Part shown: one piece after another, positions 6,523-15,333 of the stretch
Layout of the letters: every line of letters begins with the position of its first letter
Position numbering within the stretch: position 1 is the first letter of the stretch
Source of the DNA: SZUA-584 sp964441275
GTDB lineage: Bacteria; Bacillota; Clostridia; Christensenellales; SZUA-584
Assembly: GCA_964441275.1 (NCBI GenBank)
Contig: CAYTUG010000025.1
Coordinates: 1 to 23,190, forward strand
Reading direction: 5' to 3'
DNA length: 23,190 nt
Notes under the pieces: generated by a model
Told to the model about the DNA's origin: nothing
Seen by the model: the letters and a program-made list of their open reading frames with translations, nothing else
Database searches by the model: none
Made by a program: the position numbers and the translations under genes

Positions 6523-7659
6523 ATGTGCAAAAGGATAGGTGTATTATTTCTTGTCCTAATTATGGTAGCTGCGTTGTTTGTGGCTTGCGCCAAACAGGAG
6601 GAGGTACAAAAACCTGAGCAGGTTGATGATTCGCCCAAGAAAATTGAAGAACCTATTGAAGCGGCTAAAGATGTAGTTGTGGGTGTTCTTATGCCGACAA
6701 AATCATTGCAAAGATGGAATCAGGATGGCGATAACATGAAGAAACAGCTTGAAGCCAAGGGTTTTACGGTTGATCTTCAGTATGCAGACAATAAAGTCGA
6801 TTTGCAGGTTCAGCAGATTGAAAACCTGGTTACCAAAGGTGCTGATGTGCTTGTTATAGCATCCATAGATGGTAGTGCGCTTGGGACAGTTTTGGCGGAA
6901 TCGAAAGCCAAAGGCATACCGGTAATTGCCTATGACCGCTTGATTATGGATACTGACGGGGTTGATTACTATGCGACATTTGATAACTACAAAGTAGGTG
7001 TTATTCAAGGCACTTACATTATTGAAGCTCTTGGTCTTGACAAAGGAGAAACAGGCCCATTCAGCATGGAGGTATTCGGGGGATCACCCGATGACAATAA
7101 CGCTTTTAAATTTAACGCGGGCGCAATGGATACGCTTAAACCCTATATTGATAACGGCGTACTTGTGATCAAATCCGGTCAGGCTGATATGAGTGTTATT
7201 GCAATACAGGAATGGAAATCAGAAACTGCGCAGGCAAGAATGGATAACCTTTTGACTGCACATTACGCAAATGTGAACATTGACGTAGTGCTGTCTCCGA
7301 ACGATAGCCTTGCACAGGGCATTGCGGCTTCGTTAAAGGATGCCGGTTATGGCACGGGTGCTAAACCATATCCAATTCTTACTGGTCAGGATTGTGATGT
7401 TAACAACATGAAACTCATACTTGCCGGTCAGCAATCAATGTCTGTGTTTAAGGATACAAGAACACTCGCCGAAAAGGTTGTTGAAATGGTTATAGCGATT
7501 GTCGAAGGGAAAGAAGTCCCGATAAATAACACGGATGAATACAACAATAACGTTAAAACCGTTCCGTCTTTCCTATGCGAACCCGTGTTTGCAAGCAAAG
7601 ACAACTACAAAGAATTGCTAATCGACTCGGGTTACTACACAGAGGATCAGCTTAAGTAA
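6523..7659 (+). CDS. chvE: Multiple-monosaccharide-binding lipoprotein, ChvE-like
   Basis: This is the extracytoplasmic substrate-binding component of a sugar ABC transporter. A signal peptide (residues 1-21) ends in a lipobox with C22, so the mature protein is probably lipid-anchored. A short acidic linker follows. The mature part reads VVVGVLMPTKSLQRWNQDGDNM, then AYDRLI and YYATFDNYKVG, and later GGSPDDNNA, LSPNDSLAQG, LTGQDCDVNN and SVFKDTRTLAEK, the sequence pattern of ChvE/XylF periplasmic binding proteins of the pentose and hexose class. The 378-residue length is normal. AAGGAGG precedes the start. It opens the operon with the ATPase and permease. The ligand (arabinose, xylose, galactose or glucose are known for the family) cannot be told from the sequence. 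Confidence 0.85.
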   Translation: MCKRIGVLFLVLIMVAALFVACAKQEEVQKPEQVDDSPKKIEEPIEAAKDVVVGVLMPTKSLQRWNQDGDNMKKQLEAKGFTVDLQYADNKVDLQVQQIENLVTKGADVLVIASIDGSALGTVLAESKAKGIPVIAYDRLIMDTDGVDYYATFDNYKVGVIQGTYIIEALGLDKGETGPFSMEVFGGSPDDNNAFKFNAGAMDTLKPYIDNGVLVIKSGQADMSVIAIQEWKSETAQARMDNLLTAHYANVNIDVVLSPNDSLAQGIAASLKDAGYGTGAKPYPILTGQDCDVNNMKLILAGQQSMSVFKDTRTLAEKVVEMVIAIVEGKEVPINNTDEYNNNVKTVPSFLCEPVFASKDNYKELLIDSGYYTEDQLK

Positions 7660-7695
7660 GGATTCGATAGTAGTAAAAACAAAATGTTAGTGATG

Positions 7696-7729
7696 ATATG
7701 GCGGCAGCGAGAAATTGTTGCCGCCATAT
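7696..7729 (+). promoter_or_regulatory. Strong intercistronic stem-loop after the binding-protein gene
   Basis: ATATGGCGGCAGC (7696-7708) pairs with GTTGCCGCCATAT (7717-7729) over 13 base pairs with one G-U pair and an 8-base loop. No U-tract follows, and the ribosome site and start of the ATPase gene come directly after. Such structures usually stabilise the upstream binding-protein mRNA or cut down read-through, so that binding protein outnumbers the membrane components. Confidence 0.65.
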
Positions 7730-7745
7730 TAGCAAGGAGTAGTCT

Positions 7746-9299
7746 ATGTCGGAATATATACTTGAGATGAATGAAATTACAAAAGAATTTCCCGGAGTTC
7801 TAGCTCTTGACAAGGTAAACCTTCGGGTTAAAACCGGAACAATCCATGCGTTGGTCGGTGAAAACGGTGCGGGAAAATCTACTTTGATGAATGTATTGAG
7901 CGGCATACACCCAAACGACACATATAGCGGGAATTTCATCTTTAAAGGTGAGGAATGTTTTTTTAAGACAATAAGGGACAGTGAAAAGATGGGGATGGCT
8001 ATCATACATCAGGAGCTGGCCTTAATCCCGTATATGACGATTGCCGAAAATATTTTTCTTGGTAACGAACGCGCGAAAGCGGGAATTGTGAACTGGGATG
8101 AAACGAATGAAAAGGCCAGACAGCTTATCCGCTTGGTAGGGCTCCGTGAAAAAAATACCACGTTAATAAAAGATATCGGCGTTGGCAAACAGCAACTTGT
8201 TGAAATCGCAAAAGCGTTATCAAAAGATATCGAACTTTTAATTTTAGACGAGCCAACCGCCGCGCTGAATGATGAAGATTCAGACAATCTGCTTGATTTG
8301 TTAAAGTGTTTAAACAAGGAACAAGGTTTGACCTGTATACTTATTTCCCATAAGATTCATGAAGTAATAAAAATTGCTGATTACATATCTATTATTCGTG
8401 ATGGAAAAATGATAGAAACATTAGATGCCAAAGACCCGGGCTTGAGCGAAGGACGAATAATAAAAGGTATGGTAGGGCGTGAAATAGTCGATCGATTTCC
8501 AAAAAGAACACCCAAAATAGGCGATATAGGTTTTGAAATTAGGGATTGGGTAGTACACAACCCGCTTGATGAAGATAAAATTGTAATTGACCATGTCAGT
8601 ATGAATGTGCGCAAGGGCGAGGTTGTGGGAATTGCCGGTCTTATGGGGGCGGGCAGAACAGAACTTGGAATGAGCATTTTCGGACGTGCTTACGGAAAGA
8701 AAATTAGCGGTGAACTGATAAAGGACGGAAAGCCGGTGTTACTTCAAAACGTCAGGCAAGCTATAGACTCCGGTATAGCCTATCTAACAGAAGACAGGAA
8801 AAACTGCGGGTTGATACTTATTGACGAAATAAAACGCAATATTAGCCTGCCGAGCTTGGAAAAAATCAGCAAGATGAAGGTTGTAAATGAGGATGAGGAA
8901 ATCGCCGTAGGCAACGAATACAGAAAAAAACTTGATATCAAATCGTCAAGCGTGAATCAGAAGACGGGAAACCTTTCAGGCGGCAACCAACAAAAGGTGG
9001 TTCTGAGCAAATGGATATATTCAGCTCCGGATGTGCTCATACTTGATGAACCCACACGCGGTATAGACGTAGGCGCAAAATACGAGATTTACAGTATCAT
9101 AAATAGTTTGGCTGACGAAGGAAAATGCATAATTATGATCTCATCCGAATTGCCTGAAATATTAGGTATAAGTGATCGAATATATATTATGAATAAAGGA
9201 AAAGTTGTAGGAGAGATGCGAACGGATGAAGCGACTCAGGTTGATATCATGTCTTGCATCATTAACGACTCAGCTGAAAGACAGGGGGAAAAGCGATGA
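7746..9299 (+). CDS. gguA: Sugar ABC transporter ATP-binding protein with two ABC domains, GguA/MglA type
   Basis: This 517-residue protein has two fused nucleotide-binding domains, as in the MglA/XylG/GguA class, and powers sugar uptake at the inner face of the membrane. Domain 1 has Walker A GENGAGKST (38-46), Q-loop Q89, the signature-like VGKQQ (146-150), Walker B LLILDEP with D168 and E169, and switch H202. Domain 2 has a degenerate Walker A GLMGAGRTE (298-306), as is usual in this class, signature LSGGNQQ (410-416) and Walker B LILDEP (431-436); its switch histidine position reads SSELPE. GCAAGGAGTAG precedes ATG 7746. It overlaps the permease gene by four bases (ATGA), indicating translational coupling. 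Confidence 0.9.
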   Translation: MSEYILEMNEITKEFPGVLALDKVNLRVKTGTIHALVGENGAGKSTLMNVLSGIHPNDTYSGNFIFKGEECFFKTIRDSEKMGMAIIHQELALIPYMTIAENIFLGNERAKAGIVNWDETNEKARQLIRLVGLREKNTTLIKDIGVGKQQLVEIAKALSKDIELLILDEPTAALNDEDSDNLLDLLKCLNKEQGLTCILISHKIHEVIKIADYISIIRDGKMIETLDAKDPGLSEGRIIKGMVGREIVDRFPKRTPKIGDIGFEIRDWVVHNPLDEDKIVIDHVSMNVRKGEVVGIAGLMGAGRTELGMSIFGRAYGKKISGELIKDGKPVLLQNVRQAIDSGIAYLTEDRKNCGLILIDEIKRNISLPSLEKISKMKVVNEDEEIAVGNEYRKKLDIKSSSVNQKTGNLSGGNQQKVVLSKWIYSAPDVLILDEPTRGIDVGAKYEIYSIINSLADEGKCIIMISSELPEILGISDRIYIMNKGKVVGEMRTDEATQVDIMSCIINDSAERQGEKR

Positions 9300-10549
9300 A
9301 AACAACTTCAAAACTATCCGAAAAAGGGACCAATTTATGGAGCAGAATTAGTGAATCTATAATAAACAATATGCGGCAATATGCTATGTTAATTGCTCTG
9401 ATTGTTATTGTAGGGCTGTTTTTTGTTCTCACGGAAGGAATATTATTATTTCCGCGCAATGTGACGAAGCTGATATCGCAGAACAGCCATGTTTTAATAC
9501 TTGCAGTTGGCATGCTTATGTGCATACTAACGGGGGGCAACATAGACCTGTCGGTTGGCTCGACTGTTGCGTTGGTTAGCGCCATGTCGGGCTTGTTCAG
9601 CAATATTCTTGGTATGCCGGTATGGTTTTCAATACTTATAAGCCTTCTTACGGGTTTGCTTGCGGGCATGTGGCAGGGTATGTGGATTGCTAAGTTTCGA
9701 ATACCGGCATTTATCGTTACGCTTGCAGGTATGCTTATATTCCGTGGGATTAACAACATTATTCTAAACGGCGAAACGTTAGGCTTGCCCGATGCATTTA
9801 CAACGATTGCATCAAAACCTATTCCTGACCTTTTGGCCGACATAAACATTAGAATACCGGATTTTATCGGAAAAGGGGGTACGATAAAACTAAACATGAT
9901 AGCCATAATAATTGGAGTTTTATTTTCTCTGGTTTATATCGGTTTTACCGTGTTTAGCCGCAGTACTAAAAAAAGGCGTGGGTATGAGGTGCCATCGGTA
10001 ACAGCGATGTTTATCAAGACAGCGTTATTAGTTGTTATTATCAATTTGTTGACTTTTTGGCTGGCTTTGGACGATGGTATACCAATTATACTTATGATAC
10101 TCGCCATTTTGATATCTATTTACACTTTTATAACAACCAAAACCATAATCGGGCGTCATCTTTACGCGTTGGGCGGAAATGCAAAAGCGGCTGAGCTATC
10201 AGGAGTAAACACAAAAAAGATTATGTTCCTTGTGTACACAAATATGGGGTTACTTGCAGCCATAGCAGGTATCGTGTTTGCCGGGCGCCTTAACGCCGCC
10301 TCGCCGCTTGCAGGGCAGGGATTTGAATTAGATGCCATTGCATCATGTTTTATCGGGGGCGCATCTACCTCGGGTGGAGTTGGTACTGTCATGGGGGCGG
10401 TTATCGGAGCTCTTATTATGGGAGTGCTAAACAACGGCATGTCGATTATGGGCGTAAATATATTCTGGCAACAAATAACAAAAGGGCTTGTACTATTGCT
10501 TGCCGTTGCATTTGATATATATTCAAAATCGAAGGCAAAAATAAAATAA
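9296..10549 (+). CDS. gguB: Sugar ABC transporter permease, GguB/XylH type
   Basis: This 417-residue polytopic protein of the RbsC/XylH/GguB permease family would form the membrane channel for the binding protein and ATPase encoded just upstream. It has about ten hydrophobic segments. The blocks TGGNIDLSVGSTVAL (near 80-94), FRIPAFIVTLAGMLIFRG and ALGGNAKAAELSGVNTKKI are the hallmarks of the family, the last being the loop that contacts the ATPase. The last helices contain SCFIGGASTSGGVGTV. The extra charged loop near residues 220-235 (SRSTKKRRGYEVP) is typical of the long ChvE-partner permeases of about 400 residues. It overlaps the ATPase gene by four bases. A G-U-rich hairpin lies 20 bases after its stop. 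Confidence 0.9.
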   Translation: MKTTSKLSEKGTNLWSRISESIINNMRQYAMLIALIVIVGLFFVLTEGILLFPRNVTKLISQNSHVLILAVGMLMCILTGGNIDLSVGSTVALVSAMSGLFSNILGMPVWFSILISLLTGLLAGMWQGMWIAKFRIPAFIVTLAGMLIFRGINNIILNGETLGLPDAFTTIASKPIPDLLADINIRIPDFIGKGGTIKLNMIAIIIGVLFSLVYIGFTVFSRSTKKRRGYEVPSVTAMFIKTALLVVIINLLTFWLALDDGIPIILMILAILISIYTFITTKTIIGRHLYALGGNAKAAELSGVNTKKIMFLVYTNMGLLAAIAGIVFAGRLNAASPLAGQGFELDAIASCFIGGASTSGGVGTVMGAVIGALIMGVLNNGMSIMGVNIFWQQITKGLVLLLAVAFDIYSKSKAKIK

Positions 10550-10568
10550 CTTTTTATTCGATAGGAAT

Positions 10569-10594
10569 CCGGGTCGTGGTTGTCCATGGCCCGG
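10569..10594 (+). terminator. GC-rich hairpin after the transporter operon
   Basis: CCGGGTCGTGG (10569-10579) pairs with CCATGGCCCGG (10584-10594) over 11 base pairs, including two G-U pairs, with a 4-base loop. It is the strongest hairpin between the permease and the regulatory genes. The 3' flank has no immediate U-run (TTTT only 12 bases later), so it may act as an attenuator or an mRNA 3'-end stabiliser more than a strict terminator. Confidence 0.45.
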
Positions 10595-10627
10595 ATGCAA
10601 CCAGCCTTTTGGAAGCGATGGGGTTTA

Positions 10628-10656
10628 TTGTATTTATGCAGTGATTATGTTACAAT
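10628..10656 (+). promoter_or_regulatory. Possible extended -10 promoter of the regulatory operon
   Basis: TTGTAT (10628-10633, 3 of 6), a 17-base spacer ending in TGT, and TACAAT (10651-10656, 5 of 6 with extended TGn). A transcript from here would begin close to 10663, at the probable start of the next gene, which could make the message leaderless. Weak -35 box. Confidence 0.4.
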
Positions 10657-10663
10657 AGTGCTG

Positions 10664-11209
10664 GTGTTGAACAAAATTAACATTAAAGTAAATAAAAATA
10701 ATGAGACCATAGCGGACTATAACGGAATAGTGGATAAAAAAGCATTCCGTTTTGCCATGCTCAAAAATATAATAGAAGCGCAAAACGCTGATATTATTTT
10801 TATTCTTGATACAAATCTTTGCATTGGCAGGCAGCAGGCAAAGGAAAGTATTGACAATATTATTGGCATGGGTCTAAAGCCGATAGTGTTGCCAATAGCT
10901 TCGGATCCCCGGTTTTTTTTGGGGATCTCCGTTAATCCGCAAGGAGGCAAGGAGCACGAAAAGCTTTTTTTAATCAAAATCAACCCGGGAACGTTTTCTT
11001 ATGAATTATTTTGTGCTATCTGTAATTTCGACATAGCGATGGGAATAGGCGCGCAGCAACCGATGGAAGATATCTGCGAGCGGTTGCGTTTAGATGGTAT
11101 CAAAAGTATCTGTGATAGCTTTGAAAAATTTTGTTATGATTCCTTGTTGTGCACCACCATAAGATGTTCTTTTTGTGCACATAAACATATTAGGGAAGCA
11201 GTCAAATGA
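10664..11209 (+). CDS. Unrecognised protein coupled to the sugar-sensor gene
   Basis: I do not recognise this protein. The frame is open from 10580, but that part overlaps a hairpin and reads unlike natural protein, so the start is probably GTG 10664 or TTG 10667; GTG 10730 and ATG 10757 are alternatives. None has a clear ribosome site. The body looks like an alpha/beta fold: hydrophobic strand ADIIFILDTN, a helix rich in charged residues, strand KPIVLPIA, then EKLFLIKIN. The C-terminal third has six cysteines and two histidines (CYDSLLCTTIRCSFCAHKH), which could bind metal or form a redox site. There is no signal peptide or membrane helix in the preferred version. It overlaps the sugar-sensor gene by four bases (ATGA), so it belongs to the regulatory operon, which argues that it is a real gene with a part in sensing or sugar handling. 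Confidence 0.55.
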   Translation: MLNKINIKVNKNNETIADYNGIVDKKAFRFAMLKNIIEAQNADIIFILDTNLCIGRQQAKESIDNIIGMGLKPIVLPIASDPRFFLGISVNPQGGKEHEKLFLIKINPGTFSYELFCAICNFDIAMGIGAQQPMEDICERLRLDGIKSICDSFEKFCYDSLLCTTIRCSFCAHKHIREAVK

Positions 11210-12207
11210 AATGGGTCTATAAAATAACACTAATTCTATTTTTAATTATTGCGGTTACCGCTGCTGCGGGTTCGCTGTTTTATTACACCAGAATTAATGT
11301 TTACGGGGAGGAATCAGCTTATGCTTTCCGGGCGTACCCACAATATCACTTTTCATTGATTATTAATAATGAAGGCGAGGTTTATTGGGAGAACTTTAAG
11401 AAAGGTGCGCTGGATGCGGCCAAAAACAAAAACGTTGCAATTGAAGTGAACTTTGTTGATGACCCGAATATAAACAGTAAAACTGTGGAATATATCTACA
11501 TTGCAAACAAATCAAAAGTTGATGGTATAATTGTTGCAGGCGAAAATACAACTGAATATATAAAAGCGCTTGAATCTGCAACCAATGATGGCATAAACAC
11601 CGTTGTGGGAGTATTTGAAGCGGTAAACAGCCATAGGTTATGTTATGTCGGCACCAACTATTATGAACTTGGGGCAGATGCTGGCCGACTTATTAAAAAA
11701 ATAGGTGATTCCGGCGAAGCCGTTGAACTTGCGGTGATATTGCCAAGTGAGCGGCAAGATGGTTCGCCTGATACGACAAACACGCAACAGGAAATGCTTT
11801 TAAGGGGTTTGCGGAGTGTGCCGATAGGCATTACCCGGATACTTTACCGAACAAGCGATTTGCTCGGTGCCGAGGATCAAATACGTTCTATACTTACCGA
11901 ATATCCTGATATTGGGGTAATTTTTTGCACAAACTCAAAAGATACGCTATCTGCGGCGCATGTTATAGTTGAGCGTAATCTTGTAGGTAAAGTCTTAATC
12001 GTAGGGATTGATATGACGGATGAAATAGCTAACTATGTCAGAAAGGACATTGTTTTCGGTATTTTAGATAGAAACGGTTATGATGCCGGTTATCGAAGCG
12101 TTGGGGCTCTTTATGACAGTATTGGCGGGCGGTTCAATTCAAGTTACATCGACATTTACACCAGCGTTTATACAGCTGAGAATATTTCAAGATATGCTAA
12201 ACATTAA
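11206..12207 (+). CDS. xylFII: Membrane-anchored periplasmic sugar-binding sensor, XylFII-like
   Basis: The 333-residue protein has an N-terminal membrane anchor (about residues 6-27) without a lipobox cysteine, then a type I periplasmic binding domain of the RbsB/LacI class (about 47-320): FSLIINNEGEVYWENFKKGA, VDGIIVAGENT, CYVGTNYYELGADAG, GVIFCTNSKDTLSA and VGIDMTDEI. An uncleaved anchor fits a signalling protein better than a transport one. The gene overlaps the histidine kinase gene by 14 bases and the unknown gene upstream by four. By analogy with the known XylFII-LytS-YesN system of clostridia, it would bind sugar outside the cell and control the kinase through direct contact. The ligand is not determinable; the symbol is an analogy, not a proven orthology. 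Confidence 0.7.
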   Translation: MKWVYKITLILFLIIAVTAAAGSLFYYTRINVYGEESAYAFRAYPQYHFSLIINNEGEVYWENFKKGALDAAKNKNVAIEVNFVDDPNINSKTVEYIYIANKSKVDGIIVAGENTTEYIKALESATNDGINTVVGVFEAVNSHRLCYVGTNYYELGADAGRLIKKIGDSGEAVELAVILPSERQDGSPDTTNTQQEMLLRGLRSVPIGITRILYRTSDLLGAEDQIRSILTEYPDIGVIFCTNSKDTLSAAHVIVERNLVGKVLIVGIDMTDEIANYVRKDIVFGILDRNGYDAGYRSVGALYDSIGGRFNSSYIDIYTSVYTAENISRYAKH

Positions 12208-13711
12208 AATCCACAAAAAAACTGGTTTGAGCAAAAGAATATTTAACAGTATTAGAACTCGAATGATAATCATCTTTGTCCTATCCACGGTACTGATGGC
12301 ATTGACAAGCCTGTTTATACTTGTCACGTCCGGTAATCTTATTGATAGGATGGGGGAAATGTTTTCGGCAAATGTAAGCCTTAAAGAATTCGTTGCGCAA
12401 ATGGATGAAATAAACGTACATATTACACATTATCTTGCTACGGGTTATTCCGATAGTCAGTTAAGCTATTATATAAACCGCGATGCTTTGAGTAATAAGG
12501 CTCAGACAATGTACGATCCTTCTGCGGGTATAATCGGTGAGGATGATCTCATATTTAAGGATATTGCCTTTATGGTAGATTCATATCTTAAAGAAACAGA
12601 TGCGGCAATGAATGCAAAAAGATTTAGCATTGCGGATGAATACATACCTCGTTATGCGGAGGCAAATCGTATTGCCGGGTATATTAAAAAGTATGCAGAC
12701 AGGCTTAATCTTAATAAAGTTGGCAAAAATACCAAGCTTTATATAGGTATGGCTGAAGATCTTAGAATGATGAATTTATTTCACATTATTCTGTTAGTAT
12801 CAGTGATTGCCTTAAACTTACTTGTGATTTCCAATATGACGTTTAAAATCACTAAACCTATTATAAAGCTTGCCGGAAGCGCGGGTGATATTTCTCGTGG
12901 AAACTTTTATACGGATGATATTGAAGCGCCATCTTTTGACGAACTTAGCATAATGGCAAACGCTTTCAACGGCATGAAGCACAGTCTTAGAGATTACATT
13001 GCCGCATTGCATGATAAGGCCGATACCGAATCACAACTTCTTGAGCAGCAAATTGAAAACTTAAAGATTCAATCCTTATTAGCCGATGCACAGATGAGAG
13101 CATTGCAAATGCAGATTAATCCGCATTTTCTTTTCAACACGCTAAACGCAGGCGTTCAGCTTGCAATGCTTGAAGGTGCGGGGCGAACATCGGATTTTCT
13201 TGGTGATCTTGCCGATATGTTTAGATACAACATTAAAAGTATTGATAGAAAAGTTAAAATAAAAGACGAAATAGATTCTGTACGCGCGTATGGTAATCTG
13301 TTCCATGTCCGTTTCGGGGATGCCATACAATTTCAATACAACATTGACTGTAGTCTCCTTGATATTTTTGTGCCCCCTCTTATTATTCAACCGCTTGTAG
13401 AAAACGCGACCATACACGGAATAGGCGATATGGAAAGAGGTGGGGTGGTTACAGTGTCGCTCGAAAAAGGCGAAGGCGTTTCATTGATTATAATTGAAGA
13501 TAATGGGGTCGGGATAAGCAAAGAAAAACAGAAAGCCGTGCTTTCTGCTCCCCCTGTAGACAGCGAAAAATCCGGTCATACAACCGGAATAGGAATCTAT
13601 AATGTAATGCAGAGGCTCCGGCTATTTTTTGGAATTAATGATGTCATCGAAATACAAAGCCAGCCCGGAAAAGGCACAAGGATTATTTTAAAAATACCGT
13701 ATACACAATAA
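12194..13711 (+). CDS. lytS: Sensor histidine kinase, LytS/YesM family
   Basis: Membrane kinase of 505 residues that would phosphorylate the YesN regulator encoded next. Order: membrane helix 1 (about 24-46), extracytoplasmic helical domain (about 50-192), membrane helix 2 (about 195-215), HAMP linker (about 217-270), a coiled-coil-like stretch (275-300), the His_kinase phosphoacceptor block QINPHFLFNTLN with H311, then an ATPase domain with N-box ENATIHG (N404), G1 box DNGVG (436-440) and GIGIYNV (465-471). The NPHFLFN motif defines the family. The frame is open further upstream (to 12080), but ATG 12194 is chosen because the longer version overlaps the preceding gene extensively. No strong ribosome site is seen, so expression probably depends on translational coupling with the sensor gene. 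Confidence 0.85.
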   Translation: MLNIKIHKKTGLSKRIFNSIRTRMIIIFVLSTVLMALTSLFILVTSGNLIDRMGEMFSANVSLKEFVAQMDEINVHITHYLATGYSDSQLSYYINRDALSNKAQTMYDPSAGIIGEDDLIFKDIAFMVDSYLKETDAAMNAKRFSIADEYIPRYAEANRIAGYIKKYADRLNLNKVGKNTKLYIGMAEDLRMMNLFHIILLVSVIALNLLVISNMTFKITKPIIKLAGSAGDISRGNFYTDDIEAPSFDELSIMANAFNGMKHSLRDYIAALHDKADTESQLLEQQIENLKIQSLLADAQMRALQMQINPHFLFNTLNAGVQLAMLEGAGRTSDFLGDLADMFRYNIKSIDRKVKIKDEIDSVRAYGNLFHVRFGDAIQFQYNIDCSLLDIFVPPLIIQPLVENATIHGIGDMERGGVVTVSLEKGEGVSLIIIEDNGVGISKEKQKAVLSAPPVDSEKSGHTTGIGIYNVMQRLRLFFGINDVIEIQSQPGKGTRIILKIPYTQ

Positions 13712-13742
13712 TGCGGTGTGCAATTGCAAGAAAGGAGTAAGA

Positions 13743-15320
13743 ATGTATAACCTTATGGTTTGTGACGATGAGCAGATAGTAATCGAATCAGTCAAGCTTA
13801 TTGTTGAGGACGAATTTCCAAATATTATTGTAACTAAAACAGCACGGTCTGGCAGAGAAGCAATTGAAGCCGTAAGGGTGGAACGTCCCGACATAGTTAT
13901 AACGGATATACGCATGCCGGGAATAAACGGGATTGATACAATCAAGGAAATTAAGAGGGTGCATAATAATATCAGATTCATAATCATGTCGGTTTATGAA
14001 TATTTTGAATTTGCCCAACAGGCTGTAGAGCTTGGCGTTTGTGATTATTTGACAAAGCCGGTCAAACGTAAAAGGCTTGTTGAAACCCTTGAACGAATCA
14101 CGCGCGAACTTGATGAAGAACGCAGACAGCACAACCAAGAACTTGAGACAAAAGAAAAGCTCGATAAAATGTTAGATGTGCTTGAACACAGTTTTATTTA
14201 CTCGCTGTTACTATCTCAAGAGGCCGACATTGGTCACTATAAGGAATTATTCGACATACAAAGTGAAACCGGTTATATATTTATTCTCACATTCGGGGAG
14301 AATACCGTTTCAGATACAAGGGTTAGGCTTGGCGCCAGCGTACAGAACCAAAAGTTTTACGGCTTTTTTAGAGATTGCCTAAAATATAAGAGCAAATGCA
14401 TTGTTGGTCCTATCATACTTGACAGGGTAGTTGTATACGTTGCACAAAATGCCGGAGACACTTATGAACAACGTGTTGCGGCAATAGCTTATATTGAAAA
14501 CATAATCCGAAAGCTTGAAAGCAAATACGGTATTGGCTTTCGGGTCGGTATAGGCAAGCTGCATCGCGATAGTGATTTGCTTATATCATATCAAGAGGCG
14601 CTAAAAGCCCTAAGTTATACTGAGGGTCAAAAGATAATTCATATAGACGATATTGCACCAAATATTTCAAACTCCGGAATTGAAATGTTGGTTGATGAAA
14701 ACCGGCTTTTAAAATCTATAGAAAGCGGTGATGCGCAACATTGTATCGGCATACTTATGGATATATTCAATAAACATTCTTCTAAACTTGATCAACAGGG
14801 GGCGCGTAACAGGCTTATAGAGGTTTTGATAGTTGCCCAAAGGCTTGCCATTGAAAGCGGCGCCGAAGGCGATTGGTATATGGGGTATTCTGATTACATA
14901 GCAGATATGTTTAGCTGTAGAACGAGACAGCAGTTTGAGCAAATGCTTGTTGAAAAGATTAGCAGCATGGCAAGCAGAATAAGGCGCTATAAAGAAAATT
15001 CTATTGGTAATACTGTTGAAATGGCTAATAAAATTATTAGCGAGCGCTTTGACCAAGACTTGACTCTTAGTAGTATTTCGAAAGAGCTATTCGTAAGCCC
15101 TCAGTATTTTAGCAGATTATACAAACATGAAATGGGCGTAAACTTTATAGAGAAACTAACTGACGTACGAATAAAAAACGCTAAGAAACTAATGGAAAGC
15201 GGTGATTATTCAATAAAAGAAATCAGCTATATGTCTGGCTATAGCGACCCGAACTATTTTAGCAGGCTGTTTAAAAAGCTTGAAGGCGTGTCACCATCTG
15301 CTTATCAAAAGCAAATCTAA
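13743..15320 (+). CDS. yesN: AraC-type response regulator, YesN family
   Basis: Cytoplasmic DNA-binding regulator of 525 residues. The receiver domain (about 1-120) has the acidic pair D8-D9, phosphoacceptor D55 in VITDIRMPG and K105 in LTKPVK. A long middle region (about 130-410) follows, as usual in YesN proteins. The C-terminal AraC double helix-turn-helix (about 425-525) shows LSSISKELFVSPQYFSRLYK and the family signature IKEISYMSGYSDPNYFSRLFKK. ATG 13743 is chosen for the AAAGGAG ribosome site just before it; the open frame starts at 13716. It sits 31 bases after the kinase gene and is its likely partner. Expected targets are the transporter operon and the binding lipoprotein downstream; no binding sites are proven. 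Confidence 0.88.
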   Translation: MYNLMVCDDEQIVIESVKLIVEDEFPNIIVTKTARSGREAIEAVRVERPDIVITDIRMPGINGIDTIKEIKRVHNNIRFIIMSVYEYFEFAQQAVELGVCDYLTKPVKRKRLVETLERITRELDEERRQHNQELETKEKLDKMLDVLEHSFIYSLLLSQEADIGHYKELFDIQSETGYIFILTFGENTVSDTRVRLGASVQNQKFYGFFRDCLKYKSKCIVGPIILDRVVVYVAQNAGDTYEQRVAAIAYIENIIRKLESKYGIGFRVGIGKLHRDSDLLISYQEALKALSYTEGQKIIHIDDIAPNISNSGIEMLVDENRLLKSIESGDAQHCIGILMDIFNKHSSKLDQQGARNRLIEVLIVAQRLAIESGAEGDWYMGYSDYIADMFSCRTRQQFEQMLVEKISSMASRIRRYKENSIGNTVEMANKIISERFDQDLTLSSISKELFVSPQYFSRLYKHEMGVNFIEKLTDVRIKNAKKLMESGDYSIKEISYMSGYSDPNYFSRLFKKLEGVSPSAYQKQI

Positions 15321-15333
15321 AGGAGGATTTATT

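Noticed and set aside
9262..9906. Minus-strand open frame of 214 codons opposite the permease gene
   Set aside because: It lies entirely opposite well-conserved permease and ATPase codons, has biased composition typical of an antisense frame and no domain.
10580..10663. N-terminal extension of the unrecognised gene from TTG 10580 or ATG 10586
   Set aside because: These codons lie in or next to the GC-rich hairpin, have no ribosome site and encode an unnatural Trp/Arg-rich stretch upstream of the predicted promoter -10 box.
12080..12193. Longer N-terminus for the LytS-like kinase
   Set aside because: It would overlap the sensor gene by more than 100 bases in another frame; the start at 12194 gives the normal short cytoplasmic lead before membrane helix 1.
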